A DNA stretch of 64,000 nucleotides from Paraburkholderia flagellata (GCF_021390645.1 NZ_JAJEJT010000004.1:1178001-1242000), one strand, 5' to 3'; counted from the stretch's first letter, positions 1 through 8,759 are shown. Numbers and translations are program-made. The notes: generated by a model from the sequence alone, not told the origin.

Positions 1-2
1 TG

Positions 3-1448
3 TTGTCAGGACACGTCGGCAATGACGCGGTCCTGATTGCACGGCTCGGCGATGAATTCGTCGCTATTGACGCTACCTGCACTCACTACCACGGCCCGCT
101 CGCTGAAGGGTTGATCGTCGGGGACACGGTACGGTGCCCATGGCATCACGCGTGCTTCAGCCTGCGCACCGGGGAAGCGGTGCGAGCCCCTGCGCTCAGC
201 CCTGTCGCTTGCTGGTCTACGGAAGTTCGGGGCGACAAGATTGTCGTACTGCACAAAAAGACGCCGCCCGCTGGTTCCGTGACCGCGCCGGCCGGCGCGC
301 CACAGAAGATCGTTATCGTCGGCGCAGGGGCTGCTGGTTTCGCTGCTGCTGAGCGTCTGCGGCGCCTCGGCTACGCGGGCAGTCTCACCATGCTGAGCGA
401 CGACGAGGCGCCGCCGGTGGACCGGCCAAACCTCTCCAAAGACTATCTGGCTGGCAGCGCGCCCGAGGAGTGGGTGCCGCTTCGAGATGACGCCTTCTAC
501 GCAGATGAACGCATCGATCTGCGGCTCCGGGCCAGCGTTGTACGCCTTCATGTCGACGCGCACGAGGTGGAGCTGGCGGATGGCTCCAAGGTGCCCTACG
601 ACCGTTTGCTGCTGGCCACGGGAGCCGAAGCGGTTCGCTTGCCCATCCCCGGCATGGATTTGCCGCATGTGCATACCCTTCGCACATTGGCCGACTGCCG
701 CGCCATCATCGCTCGCGCGGCGAACTCGAGGCGCGCGGTCGTCATCGGGGCCAGCTTCATCGGACTGGAAGTGGCGGCGTCTTTGCGCGCACGTGGGCTC
801 GAAGTACACGTCGTGGCGCCGGAGCAGCGTCCGATGGAACGCGTGCTGGGGCCGCAGATGGGTGAATTCGTGCAGCGCCTGCATGAAGAACACGGCGTCG
901 TCTTCCACCTCGGGAACACCGCCAGCGCGATCGATACTCAGCAGGTATCGCTCAAAGCGGGTGGCAGCCTTGAAGCCGATCTGGTGGTGGTCGGCGTTGG
1001 TGTGCGGCCACGACTCGCACTGGCCGAGCAGGCCGGCCTCGCGATCGACCGTGGCGTGCTGGTCGATGCCTGCTTGCAGACAAGCGCGCCTGGCGTCTTC
1101 GCTGCCGGCGACATCGCTCGGTGGCCCGATCCGCACAGTGGCACGGCAATTCGCGTGGAGCACTGGGTCGTCGCCCAACGCCAGGGACAAACGGCGGCAA
1201 TGAACCTGATTGGCGGACGTGAGAAGTTTGACGCCGTGCCATTCTTCTGGAGCCAGCACTACGATGTCCCGATCAACTATCTCGGCCACGCGGAAAGCTG
1301 GGACGAGATCTCAGTTGACGGCGATATTGCAGGACGCGACTGTTTCCTGCGCTACAAGCGGGACGGACGTGTCGTCGCGGTGGCGTCTATCTATCGCGAT
1401 GCAGAAAGTCTGCGGGCAGAAGTCAAGATGGAACGCGACTTTCGTTGA
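3..1448 (+). CDS. Rieske-FAD oxidoreductase (AIFM3-like), 5' end probably outside window
   Basis: Predicted NAD(P)H-dependent ferredoxin reductase-type flavoprotein with its own [2Fe-2S] Rieske domain. The Rieske ligands are CTH at residues 26-28 and CPWH at 45-48. A FAD-binding GxGxxG (VGAGAAG) follows near residue 105, a second dinucleotide site (VIGASFIGLE) lies near 250, and the flavoprotein GVFAAGD motif comes later. This order matches the apoptosis-inducing-factor-3 type. The first usable start is a TTG at base 3, and the Rieske domain lacks its usual first residues, so the true start is probably upstream of the window. Such proteins usually feed electrons to oxygenases, but no oxygenase partner is visible here. 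Family call firm; substrate unknown. Confidence 0.85.
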   Translation: MSGHVGNDAVLIARLGDEFVAIDATCTHYHGPLAEGLIVGDTVRCPWHHACFSLRTGEAVRAPALSPVACWSTEVRGDKIVVLHKKTPPAGSVTAPAGAPQKIVIVGAGAAGFAAAERLRRLGYAGSLTMLSDDEAPPVDRPNLSKDYLAGSAPEEWVPLRDDAFYADERIDLRLRASVVRLHVDAHEVELADGSKVPYDRLLLATGAEAVRLPIPGMDLPHVHTLRTLADCRAIIARAANSRRAVVIGASFIGLEVAASLRARGLEVHVVAPEQRPMERVLGPQMGEFVQRLHEEHGVVFHLGNTASAIDTQQVSLKAGGSLEADLVVVGVGVRPRLALAEQAGLAIDRGVLVDACLQTSAPGVFAAGDIARWPDPHSGTAIRVEHWVVAQRQGQTAAMNLIGGREKFDAVPFFWSQHYDVPINYLGHAESWDEISVDGDIAGRDCFLRYKRDGRVVAVASIYRDAESLRAEVKMERDFR

Positions 1449-1469
1449 CGGCAGAACGAATCGCACCGG

Positions 1470-1814
1470 TCACCGTCCAGTCAGAATCCCAAGGATCTTT
1501 TGCACGATGCGTTCGTGCCGCTCGAGCGCCTCATCGAGCGTGCTAGCGCCATAGCTCTCGTTATCATCCGGCACTTCCATTCCGGCGATTCGCGTCACAA
1601 AGAGCGCGGGTTCCCCAGTCTTCGCGTCGGCCACGCCGCGAAAGCGCGTCGTGACCGTCACGCCGGACGCTTCGAGCAGCGTGCGGCGAAAGATCAATTC
1701 GTTCTCGGCCATCCAGCGCGACCACTCGCCGCGGTCGAACACCTCGACAGGCTTGTTCTTCGCGTCGAGAACGTAAAGGCGCTCAGACTGGGACGGAACG
1801 GAGCGGGATCTCAT
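1470..1814 (-). CDS. Hypothetical protein next to the TnpB element
   Basis: A 114-residue soluble protein with no motif I recognise; mixed alpha/beta composition and no signal peptide or membrane segment. Its ATG overlaps the tnpB stop in an ATGA, which looks like translational coupling. However, the deduced right end of the insertion element (near 1837) lies just upstream, so this is more likely a resident gene whose 5' part or promoter was separated by the insertion. The reading frame stays open upstream of the ATG as far as the deduced junction. The product name is unknown. Confidence 0.5.
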   Translation of the reverse strand: MRSRSVPSQSERLYVLDAKNKPVEVFDRGEWSRWMAENELIFRRTLLEASGVTVTTRFRGVADAKTGEPALFVTRIAGMEVPDDNESYGASTLDEALERHERIVQKILGILTGR

Positions 1815-3055
1815 CGATTTGACACCAGAGTGATCATTGACATCCCCCGGCGCGCAAGCACCTTATAGGTGGGTTCCTGCTTCGTCGGGTGGCCTGACTG
1901 CGCCATCCCTCCACAGGCAATAACGGCATGTCCTGCCGCTAGAACATTGAGCGCGCCAACGTCGTCGGCGTTCGCTTCGTGTCCGCACTCGACGCACTTG
2001 AACAGCGCTTGCGTCTTCCGGTTGTCCTTCGAGACATGGCCGCAACACGGGCACGTACGGCTCGTGTTCTTCGGGTCTACCGCGACGAAAAAGCCGCCGC
2101 GCCATGCCGTCTTGTATTCGAGTTGGCGGCGGAATTCGCCCCAGCCCTGGTCGAGAATCGACTTGTTGAGGCCGGACTTCGCGCGAACGTTGCGTCCTGG
2201 TGCGTCTGCCGTGCCCTTCGCCGACTTCGACATGTTGCTGATTTTCAGGTCTTCGAGCGCAACCATTGCGTGGTTTTTGCTGATTGCGTTCGATGCCTTG
2301 TGGAGGAAATCAGCGCGAGCGTCCGCGATACGCGCGTGGATGCGCTGAATGCGGGCCTTCGCTTTCTTCCAGTTGCTACTGCCTTTGACCTTGCGGGCCA
2401 TCCGGCGCTGATACTTCGCAAGCCGCTGCTCGTGCTTGCGGAACGACGCGAGCGGCGCGATGTATGAGCCATCCGACAACGTCGCGAAGCGAGCCACACC
2501 CACATCGATACCGACAGCCGGGCCAACCGGAACCGGCTGCTTTACCTCGCGACGCGTGAGAATCGACACGTACCACTTACCCGCGCGAAGCGATACGGTA
2601 GCGCTACGGACCTCGCCGAGCACCGTACGACTGTTCCGGTAGCGAATATAGCCGAGCTTGGGCACGAACACGCGGCCATTGTCGCGGTCCAGCTTTATCT
2701 GCTTCGGGTCCGGATACCGGAAGCTGTCGCCCATTCCCTTGCGCTTGAAACACGGGAATTCCGCGCGCTTTTCGAAGAAGTTGACGAACGCCCGCTCCAG
2801 GTCCTTCAGCGTCTGCTGCTGAGTATGGACCGGACCATCCTTCATCCACGGCGTGTCGGTGCTATTGCGCCATTGCGTGAGCCGCTTGCACATGCCAGCA
2901 AAGCCGACGAACTTCTGACCGGCTGCGTGGTTTTCCTTCTGAAACGCCAGCGCCTTGTTATAGACGAACCGGCACGCACCGGCGAACTGGCGCATCTTGT
3001 GCGCCTGCTCGCCGGTCGGCATGAGTTCGAATTTGAAGGCTTGAAGGCGCTCCAT
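1811..3055 (-). CDS. tnpB: TnpB, RNA-guided nuclease of an IS200/IS605-family element
   Basis: A 414-residue TnpB of full family length. RuvC-type catalytic residues are in place: D184 in [10 protein letters not shown]268 in VALEDLK and D364 in [10 protein letters not shown] zinc ribbon sits at C335-C338 and C354-C357, and the C-terminal TKQEPT typical of the family is present. The ATG at 3055 was chosen because the family's usual N-terminus ([11 protein letters not shown]) starts there; an upstream extension has no family similarity. TnpB cuts DNA using a guide RNA made from the element's 3' end and favours element retention. The ORF is uninterrupted, so the nuclease may be active although the adjacent tnpA is broken. 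Confidence 0.93.
   Translation of the reverse strand: MERLQAFKFELMPTGEQAHKMRQFAGACRFVYNKALAFQKENHAAGQKFVGFAGMCKRLTQWRNSTDTPWMKDGPVHTQQQTLKDLERAFVNFFEKRAEFPCFKRKGMGDSFRYPDPKQIKLDRDNGRVFVPKLGYIRYRNSRTVLGEVRSATVSLRAGKWYVSILTRREVKQPVPVGPAVGIDVGVARFATLSDGSYIAPLASFRKHEQRLAKYQRRMARKVKGSSNWKKAKARIQRIHARIADARADFLHKASNAISKNHAMVALEDLKISNMSKSAKGTADAPGRNVRAKSGLNKSILDQGWGEFRRQLEYKTAWRGGFFVAVDPKNTSRTCPCCGHVSKDNRKTQALFKCVECGHEANADDVGALNVLAAGHAVIACGGMAQSGHPTKQEPTYKVLARRGMSMITLVSNR
1837..1960 (-). ncRNA. Candidate omega/reRNA at the 3' end of tnpB
   Basis: TnpB guide RNAs are made from the 3' part of tnpB and the right end, with the guide taken from flanking DNA. The minus strand here folds CACCT-ATA-AGGTG (1859-1871) and terminates GATGTCAA at 1837. 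The next bases, TGATCACTCTGGTGTCAAAT (1836 down to 1817), would be the guide. The 5' limit is arbitrary. Inference from family knowledge only. Confidence 0.4.
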
Positions 3056-3114
3056 GTCGCGCACTATATTTTGCGCCCTTGAAACTACGCAAGAGGGAAA
3101 TATGGGCCGCCCAC

Positions 3115-3325
3115 GACTATCCGCCCAAGGTCGCCGTGTCGGCGCTCGTGAACAGCCTGAAGGGGGGTTTCGAGCCGGATGATTCGGCAGAAGAACTACC
3201 CGTCCATCCGGCGCAAGCTGTGGGGCGATGCGCTTTGGTCGCCGTCCTACTTTGCGGGGTCGTGCGGCGGTGCGCCTATCGCGGTTGTGCGTCAGTACAT
3301 TGAACAGCAGCAGACGCCGCATTAA
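3115..3325 (+). pseudogene. tnpA: TnpA (Y1 transposase) C-terminal remnant, frameshifted
   Basis: The stretch encodes the last part of an IS200/IS605 TnpA: DYPPKVAVSALVNSLKG, then after a +1 shift RQKNYPSIRRKLWGDALW, and finally IAVVRQYIEQQQTPH with a TAA ending at 3325. The shift falls in a run of six G (about 3162-3167). The catalytic HUH half is missing; the remnant starts abruptly at the YPPKV block. It is divergent from tnpB, the arrangement seen in IS605-type elements. With both a 5' deletion and a frameshift it cannot make transposase, so the element can move only if TnpA is supplied elsewhere. Confidence 0.85.
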
Positions 3326-3335
3326 GGCCGTAGAA

Positions 3336-3352
3336 GGACGGCTACGCCGTCC
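3336..3352. repeat. Subterminal hairpin of the IS605-type element
   Basis: Perfect inverted repeat GGACGGC-TAC-GCCGTCC just after the tnpA stop. Short perfect subterminal palindromes near the ends are the recognition structures of Y1 transposases. Confidence 0.6.
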
Positions 3353-3445
3353 GCGCTATCCTCCCCGCCGTGAACGAGGCTTGCCGCGCTTCCCGGTCAA
3401 TTGACAATCTATCACCGCTGCCAGCGTCGGTGGGTCTGCCGGTGG

Positions 3446-3883
3446 TCACATCAGCGCCGACTCCTTCCGACCGACGCGGAGTCGATCAATCAAGTCGTTG
3501 GTGACTCTGCGGGCTGTCAATAAATCGCGTCGCAACCGTTCGACGGCAACCATGCCCCATGGAAAAGCAAAGACGAATACAACGCATCCGAACCCGGTAA
3601 GGATTGCTGCAATCGTCCGGTTTGCCTGCGTACCGTTATGCGGCAACCTGTGGCGGAGCCACACAAATGCCGGTTCGATCCCAACGTCCAGCGTCATCGC
3701 CAAAACCAGGATCAAGGCGACGTGCAATGCCAGCTGCAATTCGAGGAAAACCGTCGTGTCGTCATTTTTCTCGTGAATCAGCGCGATCATCCGACCAGCG
3801 ATCGCAAGCGTAGCTAACGCGAGCGCGCAAAAACAACTCAATTCGAACATGGTGATTTTATCGTCCCAGGTTTTCCGTTCCAT
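3446..3883 (-). CDS. Small membrane protein, hypothetical
   Basis: A 145-residue protein with about three hydrophobic helices (roughly residues 13-32, 47-65 and 88-110) separated by charged loops, ending in a basic, Arg-rich tail. No enzyme motif is visible. It stands alone between the IS605 element and an intergenic region with a long inverted repeat. It is probably an inner-membrane protein; function unknown. Confidence 0.6.
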   Translation of the reverse strand: MERKTWDDKITMFELSCFCALALATLAIAGRMIALIHEKNDDTTVFLELQLALHVALILVLAMTLDVGIEPAFVWLRHRLPHNGTQANRTIAAILTGFGCVVFVFAFPWGMVAVERLRRDLLTARRVTNDLIDRLRVGRKESALM

Positions 3884-4297
3884 CGCGCCTCGCTAATCGG
3901 GCCAGCGAGTGGCTTTGCTTGACATGGTGTGGCTACCAAAACGGCAACGGCGTCCTGCCCGCCCGGTCGTTCAACCAGGTGCGCAGGACGCCGTTGCCCA
4001 GGGAGCCCGTTGCCGGGCAAGTCAGTATTCGGTGATGCCCAGGATGGCATGACGGAGCGAATCGCCATTGACTCGCCTTGGTGCAATGCAACGCAAGTGC
4101 TGTGCCAATGCGTTTCTCCCATCACAGGCGTGGATATCGCTGCACGTCTGCGCAGCGCAGCACGGATCTGGTGCGCAACGGCACCCGGCAGGGTCGCGCT
4201 GCACTACAGCGCTGCTTCCAGCTACCCCATCCGAGCGGCTGCGCCGGCGTAACGCCGCGGCCCGGCCCGCGCCGCCTCGCGCGGATCGTGCTCCATG
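3884..4297. other. Intergenic region without a supported gene
   Basis: Holds a long perfect inverted repeat (listed separately) and GC-rich sequence downstream of glgP. Short reading frames in several phases lack ribosome sites and family similarity. Confidence 0.6.
3943..3998. repeat. 16-bp perfect inverted repeat
   Basis: GGCAACGGCGTCCTGC at 3943-3958 is repeated inverted at 3983-3998 with a 24-base loop. It lies between two minus-strand genes, far from either. It could be a REP-like element, a mobile-element scar or a hairpin terminator without a U-run. Confidence 0.75.
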
Positions 4298-6796
4298 TCA
4301 GGGTCGATCAACGCGGATTCTCACGGGCGCAATCGTCCAGATCCGTTCACAGTATTCGCCGATCGCGCGATCGGACGAGAATTTCCCCGAGCGCGCCGTG
4401 TTGAGGACCGACATGCGCGTCCAGCGTGCCTCGTCTTTCCAGACTTCGCTCACCCGCTCCTGGCACGCGACATAGTCTGCGTAATCGGCGAGCACGAGAA
4501 ATGGATCGTCCCGCATCAGGTTCTCGACGAGTGGACGAAACACCTCCTGGTCGCCACACGAAAAGTATCCGCCTGCAATCAGGTCCAGCACGTCGCGCAA
4601 CTCCGCATTGCCTTCGACATAGTGCGCGGGCCGATAGCCTTCGCGTTTGACGTATTCCACCTGTTCGGCAGTCAGACCGAATAGAAAGAAGTTTTCGTCG
4701 CCCGTTTCCTCGCGGATCTCGACGTTGGCACCGTCCAGCGTTCCGATCGTGAGCGCGCCGTTCATCATGAATTTCATGTTGCCGGTGCCGGACGCTTCCT
4801 TGCCGGCAGTTGAAATCTGCTCGGACAGATCGGCGGCGGGATAGATGAATTGCGCGTTCTTCACATTGAAGTTGGGAAGGAACACGACTTTCAGCCTGTC
4901 CTCCACGATGGGGTCGTTGTTCACGACCTCGGCGATACCCGTGATCAGCCGGATCATCAGTTTCGCCATCTTGTAGCCTGGCGCCGCTTTTCCGCCAAAG
5001 ATGAAACAGCGCGGCACGCAACCCAGTTCGCGATTACGGCGCAGACGCTGGTAAAGCGTGATGACGTAAAGCGCGTTCAGATGCTGTCGCTTGTACTCGT
5101 GAATACGCTTTACCTGAATGTCGAAGAGCGCGTCGGGATCGACAATGACGCCCGTGGCGGTTCGGATGCGCTGCGCCAGCGCCTTTTTGTTCGCCCGCTT
5201 CACTGCACGCCACTTTTCCAGAAACGCCGGATCGCCGGCGTGCGCCTCGAGTTTCCGAAGCAGCGTGAGGTCGGTGACCCATCCCTCGCCCACCGTTTCG
5301 TCAAGAAGCCGGGCGAGCCCTGGATTGGCGAGCAGAACGAAGCGGCGCGGCGTGACGCCGTTCGTAACGTTGAGAAAACGTTCGGGCCACAACTGCGCAA
5401 AGTCGCGCAGCACGGTCTGCGTGAGAAGCGCGGAATGCAGCGCCGCAACACCATTGACCGCGTGGCAACCGATGGTCGACAAGTGCGCCATGCGCACTTT
5501 TTTCTCGCCTGCCTCGTCAATGATCGACATGCGCGCCACACGCGCCTCGTCGCCCGGATAGTGCTGCCGCACCTCGTCGAGGAACCGCCGGTTGATCTCG
5601 TAGATGATCTCGAGCGGACGCGGCAGCAACCGTCCAAAAAGCGGCAAACCCCACGTCTCCAGCGCTTCAGGCAGCAGCGTATGGTTGGTATAGGCAAGCG
5701 TGCGACGTGTAATGTCCCATGCCTCTTCCCAGGGGAGCAGCCGTTCGTCCACGAGCAGGCGCATCAGTTCGGCGACGGCGATGGCAGGATGGGTATCGTT
5801 CAGTTGCGCGGTGAACATTTCCGCGAAACGCGAAACAGGTTCGCCTTTCAGATCGAGCAGACGCAGCATGTCCTGGAGCGAGCACGAGACGAAGAAGTAC
5901 TGTTGCGCAAGGCGCAGTCGCTTGCCGGCTTCGGGCTCGTCATTCGGATACAGCACCTTGGACAGCGTTTCGGAGATCACCTTTTCCTGCACGGCCTGGT
6001 AGTAGTCGCCGGCATTGAAGTCCTCCAGGGCGAAGGATTCGATAGCCTCGCTCTTCCACAGGCGCAGTGTGTTGCACGTATTGACCCGAAAGCCGGGCAT
6101 CGGCGTATCACAAGCCACGCCTTTGACCATGCGCGCAGGCAGCCAGCGCACGCGAAAGCGGCCTTGCGCGTCGTTCCACATTTCAGTATGCCCGCCGAAC
6201 GAGACGTCGTAGCTCAGGTTTGGGCGCACGATCTCCCATGGATTGCCCTTTTGCAGCCAAAGGTCGGCGACTTCGACCTGCCAGCCATCGCGAATATCCT
6301 GATTGAAGATGCCGAACTCATAGCGGATGCCGTAGCCTACGGACGGAATTTCGAGCGTCGCGAGCGAATCCAGATAACAGGCCGCGAGCCTGCCTAGCCC
6401 GCCATTTCCGAGCCCCGGCTCTTCTTCGAGTGCAAGCAGTTCGTCGAGATCCTGACCGAGCTCGTGCATGGCGTCGCGCGCATTGTCTTCGATACCGAGA
6501 TTGACGAGGTTGTTACCCAGCTGCGGTCCAATCAGGAACTCGGCGGAGAGGTAGCACGCCACCCGCAAATCGCGCTCCGCATAGGTCTGGATCGTCGCAG
6601 CCCAGCGCTCCAGCATGCGGTCACGCACGCTATAGGCTAGCGCCATGTACCAGTCGTGCGGCGTCGCTATGCCCGGCGTACGGGCCTGCAGGCAGACCAG
6701 ATTGTCGAGCACGCCGCGCCGCAACGCGTCGATGCTCAGGCCGCTACGCGCGGATTCGGCGCTCGGGTTCGCGGCTGACGTTGGGGTGATGGCCAC
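4298..6796 (-). CDS. glgP: Glycogen/alpha-glucan phosphorylase
   Basis: An 832-residue enzyme of usual family length (EC 2.4.1.1). It releases glucose-1-phosphate from glycogen or maltodextrin in the cytoplasm. The N-terminal domain shows GLGNGGLGRLAACYLDS; the pyridoxal-phosphate lysine is K675 in GTGNMKFMMNG, followed by GTLDGANVE. The start is a GTG at 6796 preceded by GGGGAAG. No other glycogen gene (glgB, glgC, glgA, glgX) is nearby, so it stands alone. The 5' region is shared with the divergent MarR-GNAT gene. Identity is very secure. Confidence 0.97.
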   Translation of the reverse strand: MAITPTSAANPSAESARSGLSIDALRRGVLDNLVCLQARTPGIATPHDWYMALAYSVRDRMLERWAATIQTYAERDLRVACYLSAEFLIGPQLGNNLVNLGIEDNARDAMHELGQDLDELLALEEEPGLGNGGLGRLAACYLDSLATLEIPSVGYGIRYEFGIFNQDIRDGWQVEVADLWLQKGNPWEIVRPNLSYDVSFGGHTEMWNDAQGRFRVRWLPARMVKGVACDTPMPGFRVNTCNTLRLWKSEAIESFALEDFNAGDYYQAVQEKVISETLSKVLYPNDEPEAGKRLRLAQQYFFVSCSLQDMLRLLDLKGEPVSRFAEMFTAQLNDTHPAIAVAELMRLLVDERLLPWEEAWDITRRTLAYTNHTLLPEALETWGLPLFGRLLPRPLEIIYEINRRFLDEVRQHYPGDEARVARMSIIDEAGEKKVRMAHLSTIGCHAVNGVAALHSALLTQTVLRDFAQLWPERFLNVTNGVTPRRFVLLANPGLARLLDETVGEGWVTDLTLLRKLEAHAGDPAFLEKWRAVKRANKKALAQRIRTATGVIVDPDALFDIQVKRIHEYKRQHLNALYVITLYQRLRRNRELGCVPRCFIFGGKAAPGYKMAKLMIRLITGIAEVVNNDPIVEDRLKVVFLPNFNVKNAQFIYPAADLSEQISTAGKEASGTGNMKFMMNGALTIGTLDGANVEIREETGDENFFLFGLTAEQVEYVKREGYRPAHYVEGNAELRDVLDLIAGGYFSCGDQEVFRPLVENLMRDDPFLVLADYADYVACQERVSEVWKDEARWTRMSVLNTARSGKFSSDRAIGEYCERIWTIAPVRIRVDRP

Positions 6797-7214
6797 GATG
6801 CTTCCCCATGTTTCAGTTTGACTCGACGCAATCGCAGCGAACGATTCTCCGACCTCTGTCGCCCCGCCCGGGTGGCGTTGCCACGCCGAGGGTCACCCGA
6901 CGCCTGCGTGCGGGCATCGGGTTTCGCAAGATGCAGGAGGTCGAAGCCAGTTAGCTGTTTGATGAAGAGAATGAACCGAACTCGCCTTTCTCAATTTCCG
7001 GTTGCAGCACGGTGTGAATCTGGCGCATTCGGGGGGCGTTACAGGCAAGTATGGTTGGTCCGTACCAGTTTCACAACCTGGGCCGCTTCACTGCTCGCCT
7101 TCCCGGAAAATGGGCGCGTGCGCTCTCGTGAGGCCGCTACCATTTGGGCACTGAACATCGTTCGAACTCATGTGCGAGGAGTTTGGGGACGGCACAGCAT
7201 CCCTCGACGCCATG
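6797..7214. other. Divergent intergenic region, glgP / marR-GNAT
   Basis: About 400 bases between two divergent genes. I see no further gene: the reading frames present have no ribosome-binding site and an atypical composition. The region must hold the glgP promoter, but no convincing -35/-10 pair stands out on the minus strand. Confidence 0.5.
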
Positions 7215-7250
7215 TTGACGGGAGCCAAATCTCTGACTAAAGTCAGAGAT
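7215..7250 (+). promoter_or_regulatory. Promoter with palindromic operator at the ATG
   Basis: TTGACG (7215-7220), a 17-base spacer and TAAAGT (7238-7243) give a plausible sigma-70 promoter. A 10-bp inverted repeat, ATCTCTGACT-aa-AGTCAGAGAT (7229-7250), covers the -10 box and abuts the ATG at 7251. The expected transcription start would fall at about the A of the ATG, implying a leaderless mRNA with autoregulation by the MarR domain. Inference from spacing. Confidence 0.55.
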
Positions 7251-8135
7251 ATGAGTGCAGCCGATATTCTCCAGATTCGTCGCTTTAACCGCATCGTCGC
7301 CGAGAGCATTGGCGCCATCGACGATCATTTCCTCGGACGAGGCCGCCCGATGGGTGAGTCACGCCTGCTATGGGAGATCGGTGTCGACGGTACGGATATT
7401 CGTGCTCTTCGCGCGAGGCTAAACCTTGATTCAGGCTATGTGAGCCGGACCTTGGCGTCTCTTGAGCGACAAGACCTTGTTGCCGTCCGCACTCATTCGA
7501 ACGACCGCCGCGTGCGCCGGGCTTGCCTGACTGAGAAAGGGCTCATGGAAAGGGCCGAACTCGAACGGCTCTCCGACGCAGTCGCCTTACGTGCGCTCGA
7601 GCCGCTCGGCGACGAGCAGCGACGCAGGCTGGTCGCAGCCATGTCTGAGGTTGAGCGTTTGCTACAGGCATCGCTGGTGCATTTTGCCCTTGAGACGCCG
7701 GATAGTGATGAAGCGAAGTGGTGCTTTGAACAATACTTCGGTGAACTCAACGATCGCTTTGAGGCAGGATTCGATCCGTCTATGAGCCTGTCCGCAGATG
7801 CCCATGAACTGACGGCGCCGCAAGGCGCGTTGATCGTCGCGAGACTCCATGGAAGCCCGATAGGCTGCGTCGCGCTGAAGTTTCACAAGAAGTCGCCGGC
7901 CGAACTCAAGAGAATGTGGGTGAGTCCCACCGCACGAGGTATGGGTGTCGGCCGCCGGTTGATCGTCGAGGCGGAGAAGCGTGCCCGGCAGGCCAAAGCG
8001 CGCGTGATCCGCCTGGAGACAAATCGCGCTCTGCGCGAGGCGATTTCTCTATACCGGCAATCTGGATACATCGAAGTCGATGCGTTCAGCGCTGAACCCT
8101 ATGCCCATCACTGGTTTGAAAAGCGATTGGTCTGA
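7251..8135 (+). CDS. MarR-family regulator fused to GNAT N-acetyltransferase
   Basis: A 294-residue two-domain protein. Residues 1-140 form a MarR winged helix (GYVSRTLASLERQDLV recognition region, then RRVRRACLTEKG wing). Residues about 150-294 form a GNAT domain with the acetyl-CoA motif RGMGVGRRL and motif LETNRALREAISLYRQSGY. Such fusions are known in actinobacteria and proteobacteria, and probably couple ligand sensing with acetylation of a small molecule or protein. The ATG at 7251 was chosen because it follows a palindrome overlapping a promoter; in-frame upstream ATGs at 7212 and 7170 lack a ribosome site. Substrate unknown. Confidence 0.88.
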   Translation: MSAADILQIRRFNRIVAESIGAIDDHFLGRGRPMGESRLLWEIGVDGTDIRALRARLNLDSGYVSRTLASLERQDLVAVRTHSNDRRVRRACLTEKGLMERAELERLSDAVALRALEPLGDEQRRRLVAAMSEVERLLQASLVHFALETPDSDEAKWCFEQYFGELNDRFEAGFDPSMSLSADAHELTAPQGALIVARLHGSPIGCVALKFHKKSPAELKRMWVSPTARGMGVGRRLIVEAEKRARQAKARVIRLETNRALREAISLYRQSGYIEVDAFSAEPYAHHWFEKRLV

Positions 8136-8246
8136 ACGGCCGGGTGATGCGCCCCTTGTTTGAGCGAGCGTGCTTTTTTGCGTTCAGCTTCCTCAGTTGC
8201 ACCCAGATGGGGCGATCCGGAATTCGGAACAGGACACCGCGCCGGC

Positions 8247-8759
8247 TCAGCGCGGCGCGACGACAATTGCGACCCGGCGGTTTTGTGCGCGGCCGGCTTC
8301 CGTGCGGTTGTCGCCCACCGGATCGCGCTTGCCTTTCCCAATGATCTCGACGTGTTCGGCAGGCAGCCCGGTGTCGACGAGTTCGAGTGCTACGACCTCG
8401 GCACGGCGTCTGGACAACTCAAGGTCATAGGCGCTCGAGCCCTCCGCGTCGCTGTAGCCATACACGCGCACACTGGTAAGCCCTGCCGACGTAAGCGTGT
8501 GGCCAATTCGCTCGACGATCCGGCGGGCGTCGGGCTTGAGGTTGTAGCGGTCGAAGTCGAACAGGATGGGGCCGGTCAAGCCGAACTCGAAACCCTGCCC
8601 GGTCTCCTCGAATCCCGCAGACGTGAGCGCCTCGACTTGCTTGTGCGTCAGACCGCGGTAAAGCGGCGGCGTTTGGCAGCCCCCAAGGAGCAAACACAGG
8701 AGCAGTGCGCTCCCAATGCCTGCACGCCAGATGCGTGCAGGTAACGCGTGTTTCTTCAT
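8247..8759 (-). CDS. yfiB: YfiB-like OmpA-domain outer-membrane lipoprotein
   Basis: A 170-residue lipoprotein: signal peptide with lipobox LLGGC (Cys28), then an OmpA/Pal-type peptidoglycan-binding domain (YGYSDAEGSSAYDLELSRRRAE, RAQNRRV). It is the last gene of a yfiR-yfiN-yfiB order identical to the Pseudomonas aeruginosa operon, where YfiB in the outer membrane sequesters YfiR and so activates the cyclase YfiN. The start at 8759 (MKK) was preferred to an upstream ATG because it gives a normal signal peptide. Alternative: a general Pal-like lipoprotein, but context favours YfiB. Confidence 0.8.
   Translation of the reverse strand: MKKHALPARIWRAGIGSALLLCLLLGGCQTPPLYRGLTHKQVEALTSAGFEETGQGFEFGLTGPILFDFDRYNLKPDARRIVERIGHTLTSAGLTSVRVYGYSDAEGSSAYDLELSRRRAEVVALELVDTGLPAEHVEIIGKGKRDPVGDNRTEAGRAQNRRVAIVVAPR

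Larger units (their letters stand above)
1837..3395. mobile_element. IS200/IS605-family element with intact tnpB and dead tnpA
   Basis: Limits are deduced, not proven. On the minus strand the sequence after tnpB codon TKQEPT carries a small hairpin (1859-1871) and ends GGGGGATGTCAA at 1837, resembling right ends that finish in TCAA. On the tnpA side, a perfect 7-bp hairpin (3336-3352) and a CTCCCCGCCGTGAACG block precede a minus-strand TTGAC (3396-3400) that could be the target motif. The element would be about 1.56 kb, with no inverted repeats or target duplication, as expected for this family. Confidence 0.65.

Noticed and set aside
3079..3303. Programmed frameshift in tnpA
   Set aside because: The G-run looks like a shift site, but the 5' half of the gene is missing, so plain decay explains it.
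3838..4125. 95-codon frame covering the inverted repeat
   Set aside because: Composition unlike neighbours and it overlaps the start of the membrane-protein gene in another frame.
4850..6397. 515-codon open frame on the strand opposite glgP
   Set aside because: Mirror of a high-GC coding gene; no start context and the opposite strand is a secure phosphorylase.
6818..7240. 140-codon frame upstream of the MarR-GNAT gene
   Set aside because: No ribosome site, Arg-rich artefact-like sequence, overlaps the promoter and operator.
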